NCBI RefSeq assembly: GCF_024139115.2
Contig: NC_085140.1
Span: forward strand, 432,077,240-432,141,239
DNA: 64,000 nt
Source: Armigeres subalbatus
Taxonomy: Eukaryota; Arthropoda; Insecta; Diptera; Culicidae
Direction: 5' to 3'
Of this stretch, positions 45,698-54,329 are shown piece after piece. The notes beneath the pieces are model-generated. The model had not been told where the DNA came from. It saw only the letters and a list, made by a program, of their open reading frames with translations, and ran no database searches. The position numbers and the translations under genes were made by a program. How positions within the stretch are numbered: position 1 is the stretch's first letter; each line of letters opens with the position of its first letter.

Positions 45698-46975
45698 AAT
45701 GTCCAAAACCTCTCAAAAACTCATCTATTGAGCTTGTCTTTCAAAATCATGGAGTTTGATATGACGCAAGATGGGTTTCGGTGCTAATCGAAATTTGTCC
45801 GTTTCCCTGAGGGAATCAGGCTGCTGGGAACACTTCCGGACGTGGCCAATGTGTCCAAAACCTTTCAAAAACTCATTTGTTGAGTTTGTCTTTCAAAATG
45901 ATGGAGTTTGATATGTCGCAAGAGAATTTATGACAAAAGGTCGAAATGACAAAAGGTCGAAAGGACAAAAGGTTGAAAAGACAAAATGTCGAAAGGGACA
46001 GAAGGTCGAAAGGACAAAAGGTCGAAAGGGACAAAAGATCGAAAGAGACAAAAGGTCGAAAGGGACAAAAGGTCGAAAAGGACAAAAGGTCGAAAAGTAC
46101 AAAAGATCGATCAAGAACAAGTTGATAACTAGTTGAGTGTATTCCAAAGGAATTTTTTATGCATTTCAACTTCAAGCGGAAGTAATACACTTATCTCAAC
46201 AATTAAAGTTGAAGAATGAGCAATTTTCAAAGAAGGAGTAATTAATACAAATAAACAATATTATGAATATCTCGATAGTTCTGTTAGAGATAAAAATATT
46301 ATTGATTTAAGAAATAAATTAAACTTGTATTGTGCTAGATTGATTCTCTCTGTCTCAGTTTCTTGTCTATTTCAACCTTTTGACCCTTTCGACCTTCTGT
46401 TCTTTTCGACGTTTTGTCTCCTTCGACCTTTTGTCACGATCAACGTTTTGTCCCTTTCAACCTTTTGTTCTTTTCGACCTTTTGTTCTTTTCGACCTTTT
46501 GTTTCTTTCGACCTTTTGTCACCTTCGACGTTTTGTCATTTCGACCTTTTGTCCCTTTCGACCTTTTGTGCTTTTCGACCATTTGTCCCTTCGACCTTTT
46601 GTCTTTCGACCTTTTGTCCTTTCGACCTTTTGTCACTAGCCCGTCGCAAGATGGTTTTCGGTGCCAATCGTAATTTGTCCGTTTCCCTGAGGGAATCAGG
46701 CAGCTGGGAACACTTCCGGACGTGGGCAATGTGTCCAAAACCTTTCAAAAACTCATCTATTGAGTTTGTCTTTCAAAATCATGGAGTTTGATGTGTCGCA
46801 AGATGGGTTTCGGTGCTAATCGAAATTTATCCACTTCCTTGAGGGAACCAGGTTCTCGGGAACACTTCCGGATGGGGCCAATGTGTCCAAAACCTCTCAA
46901 AAACCCATCTATTGAGACTGTCTTCCAAAAAAATTAAATTTGATATGTCGCAAGACTGGGTTTTAACCACTTGAA
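45698..46975. repeat. Tandem repeat of about 150-bp units, interrupted by an insertion
   Basis: Five partial or complete units start near 45698, 45748, 45907, 46787 and 46931. Each contains CTGAGGGAATCAGG, AACACTTCCGGACG and CTTTCAAAATCATGGAG, except that the first and last are incomplete. The third unit is split by the 719-bp insertion at 45924-46642; the neighbouring units act as internal empty sites. Confidence 0.85.
45924..46642. mobile_element. Mutator-like foldback with minisatellite arms and 9-bp TSD
   Basis: The left arm (45930-46115) is an ACAAAAGGTCGAAAGG array; the right arm (46370-46630) is the same array inverted. The element is flanked by GTCGCAAGA at 45915-45923 and 46643-46651. 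Removing the element and one 9-mer restores the tandem-repeat unit seen intact at 46795-46810. 9-bp TSDs with long repetitive TIRs fit MULE/foldback elements (inference from family knowledge). The KGQKVER-like ORFs here are artefacts. Confidence 0.88.
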
Positions 46976-47454
46976 AAGTGTCCAGTCCACTACCCCAGTG
47001 AACCAGGTTTCCAGAACATCCGGAACCATGTCCTGGTGAATCAATTGTATCAAAACTAACTTCTGATGCTGGTCAATGATGATTGACCACGTTTGCATCA
47101 ACATTCTAGGCACTTTCGTTCATTTATCAATGTTTTTTAAAAAAAAATGACCCGTTTTTGCCCGCACCTGACCTAGGACCCCCCTTAATAAATCCGGATT
47201 GGCACCATGGTCAAATCAAGTTATGTACCAAAAATAGACATGATAGCGCTTCTTCCCTTAAAATTCCATGGCAATCGGACGTAAAATGAGTCTACACGGG
47301 TTAATTCAATTTTCATTTCTGGGTCAGACCGAAACGGGTTAATATTTAATATGGGACAGAAGCATTGCCGGGAAATGTCATTTCGATGTCATGGGACTAA
47401 TTTGCTAATAACTATTTGACAAGTAATTTAAAATTATGTTTTCCATATAAACAT

Positions 47455-47665
47455 GTAACCATTAAGGGACCCGACAACTTTTTCTAACGGGTAATTTCTC
47501 TAAATATGATACTGGCGGCGTGAGAGCCGAATTAGTGTCAAATGACATTAGTGTTATGACATTCAGTGAAATTTTTATTTTCGCTCTCATGGCTCGCACT
47601 TTATATTTAGAACAATGGTCTGTTCGACAATATTTTAGTACCCTTTAAGTACTACATGTTAATCA
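47455..47665. mobile_element. Probable MITE with imperfect inverted ends
   Basis: CGTGAGAGCCGAA (about 47519) pairs with CGCTCTCATGGCTCG (about 47582), and outer TCTAAATAT / ATATTTAGA also pair. The outermost GGGACCCGACAAC and GTACCC ends are only weakly inverted. The boundaries are uncertain. Confidence 0.45.
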
Positions 47666-47820
47666 AAAATGTTATTAGGAAATTAGTAATATCAATGCCA
47701 TGACATTTCCCATCAAAGGACAGGAGATTTCCAATGCACTTGGTAGTGTTTTGAATGATGTGTAGTGATCATACGAAGGTCCGGTTCTGAAATCGATTGT
47801 AAAAATCTGACAATTTAAAA

Positions 47821-49218
47821 TCACGCGTGAGTCTGTCCCTCAAGATCGTTGGCGTTGGGGTCGCTGATAATTATGTCAGTGATCTGGAATTTAAGCTTAC
47901 TCGAACTAACAACGTTAACATATCCTCGTTCGTGGCTGTAAATATTGAAAGCAATAACTCGAAAAATATGATGTTTGGCTGACCGTACCCCAACTTCCCA
48001 TAGTCCTCCAAAGTGAGATCTGTTTGTGGATCGGCATGAAGCAAACGAAAATTCGATGAAGCAAACGAAAATAACGTTCACCAATTTTCGGGAATTCACC
48101 CTCACTGATACCAGGGAAGAGAAGATTTTACCAACTTGATTCCATGGCAAACCACAAAAGCTATTGTTGATGGTCTCTCCTGGACCTATACCTCTCGGAA
48201 TCAGATCAACCGGATTGTCAGTTCCTGCTACATGTCTTCAGTTGCAGCCTTCCTTGATCGCCTGTTTGCGACAAGTACTGACCAAGTTAAAGGAAGAGCC
48301 TTGATGCTGTGTGAACCTTGAGGTTAGTTGCTTGACGCTCCTGCTCGAAGAGTTGAGCAGCAACCAACGCACTGCTGAGTTCTAAGCCTAAGGTATGAAT
48401 TGAGTTTTGATAGGTGCGACCTTGGATATCAAAGATAGTATTCGAATCTTGACTGTTCCGCTCCAGTTTTGTCTTTGGACTTACACCCTTTCCGACGCAT
48501 CCGAAAATCGATGGAATTCTTCTTGGCATTTGGAATGATAATGGGAACCTCATAGCTACCAGGAGGAGCTAGAATTTTTGCAGGTTGATTAATGTGCGTA
48601 TGTCTGGATTCTGGAGCTTGCTCGATCACGTCTCTGCTTCTTGTTGGAACCTTAGATTTGGTTTTCCCTTCCAATTTGAAACAGATCAACGTGCAATGAA
48701 GTCCCTCATTGTCCCACATTGTTTTTCAAGAATACTTGGGCTGAGAGTCTTCGCTAAGTGTCCTTGTCTGAAGTATAGCAAGTTTTTAAGTTTTACTGGC
48801 ATCCATTGAAAAACTTCGCACTGGAATAGAGGATGATGTCCAGTGCAAGCGAAGCATTGTTCTTCGGAGATGCAATTGAAGCTATTCCTCACTGTATAGT
48901 TCGTCTGATGGTTGGCATATGACGGTTGGTATGATGCTTCGGTGCCATCTGCAGCGTTGGAAGATAGGATGCGAACTCGTCGTCGTTGTCTGTGAGTTCC
49001 TTCAGCGCATCATGTTTCTTCTTTGTTAAACACAACTCTTCCCATCTATAACGAGAAGACGGATCCTTACCAGAAGGATGTACTTGTATTCGGTTGATTG
49101 TACGACCAGATCCATTGTGCGAAACATTGTTAAAACTTTTTGTATAGGATGTTATGCCTGAGCAAAACAGCGGTTTTCCGAGGAAAAAAAATTTGCGACA
49201 GAACGTTTTTTTTTGCAT
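47821..49218 (-). pseudogene. BEL/Pao LTR-retrotransposon gag-pol relic
   Basis: Read on the minus strand from 49218 down. A degenerate gag segment includes the knuckle-like CFACTGHHPLFQCEVFQWMP (about 48800-48860), which matches the BEL pattern C..C.G.HPLF.C..F. Later comes CNWRHVAGTDNPVDLIPRG in mixed frames (about 48170-48240), matching the W.HV....NPADL.SRG block at the end of RNase H. Then SHFGGLWEVGVRSAKHH (about 48000) marks the integrase, and SDPNANDLE (about 47840) the segment after it. Protease, RT and most of the integrase are deleted. Frameshifts are frequent, so this is an old, non-functional copy whose C-terminus lies at 45465-45605. No LTRs were identified. Confidence 0.8.
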
Positions 49219-49450
49219 ATAAATTTCGATATTTTTTCATGCAATCTTACAAACAGTGACATTTATATTGACTCTGACGGCTATTCGTGTGCTGTTCTCC
49301 GGAGGTTTGAGTAACACCTATTTAGGTGGAACTTGACCTTCAATTGCCTTGTGTTAGAAGCCCTCATATTGAGTAATCGAGATGTTCTAAATACTTCGGA
49401 TGAACTTTCGCTTGCATGTGGTTCAGTAGAACAATCAGAACTTCAGACCT

Positions 49451-49690
49451 TCAGAAAACTGCGACTTCCTTTCCAGCTGACCATGGGACTGGAGTGGGAC
49501 CATGATACATTGTTCGATCGCTTCCAGTCTCATAGTTTGACCAAAGAACGTCGTATTTCAGACATAAACAGATCACGTGTTCTACAGAGTTCAACACCTC
49601 GCATATTTCACAAACGATCCGGGTTGAACCACCGCTAAAATTGTGAATAAAAACGGTTGTGCCCGATACGGAGACGGGAAACGATCTGTT
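49451..49690 (-). pseudogene. LINE ORF2 3' end relic (CCHC finger)
   Basis: The minus-strand translation includes RIVCEICEVLNSVEHVICLCLKY, read here as CX2C...H.C, the C-terminal finger that follows RNase H in I-group LINEs (compare CECCGSEVNVRHIILHC of the intact element). Only this segment is recognisable. It could belong to the same minus-strand LINE as the relics at 52.3 and 53.4 kb, since it lies downstream in the right order. Confidence 0.65.
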
Positions 49691-50061
49691 GATTACTGTA
49701 GTTGGACATTCATTCCAGGTTGCTGTTATACTTGTTTGCTCTGCGAAGTTGTGCTGAGTTGGAAGCCAATGCACTGGTTTTCCCAATCCTGGCTGACGAT
49801 TCTCTTAACACTCCTCCAACCGTGCCTCCCAAACAGTCGGAACGCTATTTTCAAATCGCTATATCTCAGCCGTTGGTGAACCGATTTGTACGATTTTGGG
49901 ACTGACAAATTTTCCCGCCCATCAAGATTTGTCTGAGATGTTGAGACCTCTGATCGGAACAAAAATTACCTCTGTGGACCTCCAAACGTCGGAGAAAGTC
50001 GTGATTTTCATACAAATTGCGTGGTTGGTGCTCACCAGCTTGATGTTCATGCTAATATTAG

Positions 50062-50300
50062 TAAGATATTTCGGAATCCGTAAGATTTAGAAAGCTGGCG
50101 TCTTCTACAATTTTGTTCAGGAGGCCAACACCATACTGTCACAGATCATATTATTTCGGAACTCGTCCGCTTGGCGGCGCTAGTGTATATGAGAATACTC
50201 GTTGGTTCAAATATTTCGGAATCCGTAAGATTTAGAAAGCTGCCGTCTTCTACAATTTTGTTGAGAAGGCCAAAACCATACTGTCACACATCATAATAAG
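50062..50300. repeat. Tandem duplication of a 142-bp unit
   Basis: ATTTCGGAATCCGTAAGATT, followed by AGAAAGCTG and GTCTTCTACAATTTTGTT, occurs at about 50070 and again at about 50212. Both copies run to CATACTGTCACA. They differ at only a few positions. No gene is involved. Confidence 0.85.
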
Positions 50301-50344
50301 GTTCCCACAAACACATGCGACGAAACTATCGCGACGTGATTCTA

Positions 50345-51190
50345 TTCGAAGAAATTCCTGGAGGAACTTTCGGATGAATTCCTGTACGAGCTTCAGGAGG
50401 AATTCCTGGAGGAACTTCATGAGGAATTCGTGGAGGAACTTCCGGAAGAGTTCCTGGAGGATCTTCCGGAGGAATTCCTGGAAGAACTTCCGGAGGAATT
50501 CCTGGAGGAACTTCCGGAGGAATTTCTTGAGGAACTTCCGGATGAATTACTGGAGGAACTTCCGGATGTATTCCTGAAAGAACTTCCGGGGGAATTCCTG
50601 GAGGAACTCCCGGAGAAAATTCATGGAGGAACTTGCGGAGGAATTCCTGAAGGAACTTCCAAAGGAATTCCTAAAGGAACTTCCAAAAGAATTCCTGAAG
50701 GAACTTCCAAAAGAATTCCTGAAGGAACTTCCAAAAGAATTCCTGAAGGAACTTCCAGAAGAATTTCTGAAGAAACTTCCGGAGATATTCCTGATGGAAC
50801 TTCCAGAGGAAATTTTAATTGAACTTCCGGAGGAATTCCTGAAGGAACTTCCGGAGGAATGCCTGATGGTACTACCGGAGAAATTCGCTGAGGAACTTTC
50901 GGAGGAATTCCTAGAGAAACTGCCGGAGAAATTCCAGAAGAAACTTTCCAAGGAATTCCTGAAGGAACTTCCGGAGGAATGCCTGATGGAACTACCAAAG
51001 AAATTTAATGAGGAATTTCCGAAGGAATTCCTGGAGAAACTTCCGGAGGAATGCTTGAAGGAACCTCCGGAGGAATTTCTGAAGAAGCTTCCGGAGGAAT
51101 TCCTGGAAAAACTTCCGGAGGAATTCCTAGAGGAACATTATGAAAATCTTCCGACGAAGCTCGTCTTCCTGGAAGAGCTCCTGCAAAAAT
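50345..51190. repeat. 24-bp minisatellite GAATTCCTGGAGGAACTTCCG, open in several frames
   Basis: About 35 units of 24 bases. Because 24 is divisible by 3 and the unit has no stop in several frames on both strands, long ORFs appear on plus (50430-50822, 50623-51198) and minus (50547-50998). The plus frame encodes an octapeptide such as LPEEFLEE. I read this as a non-coding array, not a protein gene: there is no recognisable domain, no non-repeat flanking coding sequence, and several frames are open at once. Confidence 0.85.
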
Positions 51191-51199
51191 CAGAATAAT

Positions 51200-51590
51200 T
51201 TTAATGCATAAAATAAGCTCACGTCGTTACCCGCCGCCGCCGCCGATCACCAACGGCGTGCCACCGCCGCTGGCTGAAAATGATCTATCACGCCGCCGCC
51301 GACAATTTTTTAATCTACTAAATATCGAAAATCGGTTGAAATTTGAATTCTGTTTTTGTGATCGTGATGACATATTGGGTCCAAATGGACCCCAATGCAC
51401 AATATGTCACTTCGCTGGAAGCTGATTCTCTCAGGGATTATTGGTTCCCCAAAATTAGGAAAAGTCACCATTTTTCAGATTGCTATCGCGTATCGTAACA
51501 GAGGTACAACGTTGTTCTTGGTGTGATTGGGTCGAAATGAATTCCAATGCACTTGGAAGCATAAAATAACAGGGTAAATTCGTGAAATAT
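51200..51590. other. Spacer between opposed GGAATTCC arrays
   Basis: It contains a short GCC/CCG trinucleotide stretch (51225-51300) and a sequence with two related copies of CCAATGCAC (51388 and 51545). No gene is seen. Confidence 0.4.
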
Positions 51591-52130
51591 GTACCCTCCG
51601 GGAATTCCGCCAAATGTTCCTTCAGGAAATTTACTCCAGGAATTCTGTCGAAAGCTCCTCCGAAAGTTCTTTCGGAAGTACATTCGAAAGTTTCTCCAGA
51701 AATTCCTCAAGAAGTTCCTCCGAAGTTCTCTCGAAAACTTCTCCAGGAGTACTTTCATTATTTCTTACAGAGGTTCTTCTTTTTCGGGAACTCACTCCTA
51801 AAATGTCTTTAAATTACCACAGATTTTTTCAAGAAATCCCTTCGAATTTTTTTTTACAAAATTTACCTTGGATTTTTTCAGAAATTATTACGGTATCTCT
51901 TCAGAAATTCCAACAGTAGTTTCTAAAAAATTCGCCTAATATTTTCTTTGGACTTTCTTCAGAAATGTCCCCTGAAACTTTCCCCAAATTACTTCGAGAT
52001 TTCTCCAGAAATTCACTCTCATTTCCATCCGAAATTCACAAGAAATTCCTCTAATCTGATCCTACTTCTAACCCACTAATCAAGAATTTCTCCAAAAACT
52101 CCTATAGAAATTCCATTACAAATTATTCCG
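51590..52130. repeat. Diverged GGAATTCC minisatellite in reverse orientation
   Basis: CCAGGAATTCTGTCGAAAGC and CGAAAGTTTCTCCAGAAATT units run opposite in sense to the array at 50.35-51.19 kb. The two may be arms of a large foldback. No coding content is supported. Confidence 0.7.
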
Positions 52131-52293
52131 TGATAGGTTTTGATAAGATAAGGTAAGATAAGGTTTTGATAAGTTTTAGGTTAGGATCTTTCGTGATAGG
52201 TTTATTTAAATAGGTTTTGGTGTCAAGCATGGGAACTCCACTCAGAAGGATAATCGACAGAATATTGTCGACTGATGCGTTGGCGAGGATAGC

Positions 52294-52539
52294 CTAAATC
52301 CAGGGGTCTTTCGATTGATCGCTTTGGAGAGCCATGATCGCACTAGCAGAGTCAGTCAGGACTAGGATTAGTTTGGAGCAACGCTTTGTGGCGGCCAAAG
52401 CAAGGGCTACTGCATTAGTTTTTGGCAAAAACATCCTACACGACCTATCAGTGAAGCGATGTTTGAGATTCCTGTAAAGTTCTTCCACCAAACTTCCAAG
52501 AGCCTCCATGTAGGCAAGACAGGTAAGCTCAGGGAACAC
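52294..52539 (-). pseudogene. LINE RNase H relic
   Basis: The minus-strand frame includes AVALALAATKRCSKLILV, LTDSASAIMALQ and SDQSKDPWI. It aligns with the intact element's AYALKKAV ... VVLTDSASCLLALESGKSKHPWI, so this is the middle of an I-group RNase H (glutamate region and second aspartate). The frame breaks on both sides. Confidence 0.8.
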
Positions 52540-52718
52540 AGTATTCTGCTGTCGATGATTGCTTGACCGACTGGAAAACGGATACTACTGTTGCTGGTCC
52601 TGTGAAGCTTTGAGAGTTTTCCCTGTCGATGGACACTCTTAGAACCGGAACCATCTTACGGTTGGGAATAGTACAGTCGACTAGTTTAATACTTGACTTC
52701 AACAGGCGTCACAAATTA

Positions 52719-52899
52719 AAGCCTGTCCACGTTAAATTTCGGACAGCCATCATCCAACGCAATTTTTAAAAAAAAATTACCAACCACTGAGATGAACTAT
52801 TTACATGACAGCATGTTTTAGATCTCGTTTAAATTGATGAAATGGCGACAAATGAATTGAACATTATCTAACTGTCCGAAATTTAACGTGGACAGGCTT
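52719..52899. mobile_element. 181-bp TA-flanked MITE with perfect 28-bp TIRs
   Basis: The TIR AAGCCTGTCCACGTTAAATT continues eight more bases to GGACAG with no mismatch between ends. TA flanks it at 52717-52718 and 52900-52901. Perfect ends indicate a recent insertion. Tc1/mariner-type by target site. It sits between the RNase H and RT parts of the LINE relic. Confidence 0.92.
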
Positions 52900-52964
52900 T
52901 ATGTAATCCTAAATATGGCGATTTTGGAGCCACATCCTCATTCTCGTGACACATTCTGTATGGA

Positions 52965-53135
52965 AGGTTTAATTTTTTACGAATAAAACGAATCACTACT
53001 TATTCAAACGGTTTTCAGTCTCTTTTGTAATCAAACAACAACTTATTTTTTTTCAGTAGGACAAATTGACTCGAGTTTGAGATTTTTCATCAAAGGTAAC
53101 ATGGGATAATTATGCGTAGAACAGCAGTACAGCTT
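52965..53135. mobile_element. Partial copy of the 30.4-kb foldback, inverted
   Basis: GACAAATTGACTCGAGTTTG and TTTTTCATCAAAGGTAAC match the reverse complement of 30655-30690. ACGAATCACTACTTATTCAA / CGGTTTTCAG matches the complement of 30735-30765. It lies within the minus-strand LINE relic. Confidence 0.75.
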
Positions 53136-53404
53136 TACGAAATCCCTTACTGGCTGTTATCGTAAACCTAATTGAGGCGACCAAACGGAATACGGCACTG
53201 ACTGCCGATTGTGTTCTTATTCGAGTCATATCTATATCTTCGAAGACGAAGAGGTAGATGCAGCGGAAGACCCCGTTGATGGCGATCAAGAAGTGTACGC
53301 CAGTTTCTCCTCGGAAGGACAGCAGGAGGCTTCATTCTCGATAAGAACTCGGAAGATGCACCCTGTGTGAAAATTGCATATAAATGCATGGTTATTACAT
53401 GCAA

Positions 53405-53720
53405 GTCTCCATTCGACGAGAGGGTTGAGTACTAGAGGATTGAACGCCTTCGAGATGTCTAGGGAGACTAATTTGGTATGCTCGAAGGCATCCTGGTTCA
53501 GGATTCCTGAAGGACATCCCCACGTCCCGTAAAGTACGTACGTTTTTCATATTCTGGCCGAAACGCATGCTGTCGGGTGCCCAGTATTTTGTCAGTTTAC
53601 TACTTTTCCCGTAGACGGCGAATCACCAATCTCTCCATGACCTTGCCGGAACAGGAGATCAGGGCATATTCGAAGCGTCACGTGAGGGGCCGTTACTCTG
53701 TCTCTATTCTTTCAAGAAGG
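53405..53720 (-). pseudogene. LINE reverse transcriptase relic (RT motifs 2-3)
   Basis: On the minus strand, in shifting frames, CSGKVMERLVIRRLREK (about 53610-53670), HAFRPEYEKRTYF (about 53540-53580) and AFEHTKLVSLDISKAFN (about 53420-53470) appear in the order expected of an I-group RT. The intact element shows SCMAKLLERIINRRL, HAFRAGRGTDTYF and LDLSKAYD. Together with the RNase H relic at 52.3 kb this is one old minus-strand LINE, broken by two MITE-class insertions. Confidence 0.8.
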
Positions 53721-53934
53721 TACTTCACGCCATGTTTTATTTATCAAGTCCTGGAACCGAGCCTTAGCTGGAAGTGGCCTTTTTTAAATGGCTTGTCTAT
53801 CGTCTCTAATAGGGGAAGTTTCTTAAGCCTATAGAAATCAAAGTCGTCTAGCGGAATCGTAATATTTTTCATGGTTTTAGGTTTCCGACGCGGATGGAAG
53901 GTGCTGTAAATCTCCAGAGGACTCTCTATAAGAA

Positions 53935-54300
53935 CTAACTTTAAGTGGAAATTCAGAAGAACATCTGGAGGAAAATCCGAAGAATTTCCCGAAAAAGTTC
54001 CGAAGAACTTCCCGAGAAAGTACTGAAAAATTTTCCGATAAAATTCCGAAGAATTCCCAAAGGAAATTTCAAAGAAATTCCGAAGAATTTCCCTAGAAAA
54101 TTCTGAAGAACTTCCCGAAGAAATTCCGAGAGTTTTCCGAAAAGATCTAAAAAGGATTTCCTGAGGAAATTGCGAAGAATTTTCCGAGGAAATTCTGGAA
54201 AATTTTGAAGAATTTTTAGAAGAAATTCCGATAAATTGTTTGAAAGTTCTTCGGAAAATTCTTCAAAATTGGTCTTTATTTCTATGAGAAATCTTTCAAA
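53935..54300. repeat. CCGAAGAATTTCCCGA minisatellite
   Basis: About twenty degenerate 15-24 base units (AAATTCCGAAGAATTTCC). It is a diverged relative of the GGAATTCC arrays. The minus-strand 122-codon ORF over it is an artefact. Confidence 0.8.
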
Positions 54301-54329
54301 GCTTCGAAGCTTGAAATTCATATCACTCG

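Larger units (their letters stand above)
45606..47411. mobile_element. Inverted-repeat element carrying about 150-bp tandem repeats
   Basis: The ends are inverted copies of about 60 bp: TTAGTCCCATAACATCGAAA near 45616 and TTTCGATGTCATGGGACTAA near 47379. Both include CCCGGCAATGCTTCTGTCCC or its complement. The interior consists of tandem units of roughly 145-155 bp (GTCCAAAACCTCTCAAAAAC ... GTCGCAAGATGGGTTTCGG) plus unique sequence. It lies within the BEL/Pao pol relic. No coding capacity was seen. Confidence 0.8.

Noticed and set aside
45930..46800. Long ORFs in both strands with KGQKVERTKG or FCPFRPFV repeats
   Set aside because: They are translations of the AAGGTCGAAAGGAC minisatellite in various frames; the array forms the arms of a foldback with a 9-bp TSD.
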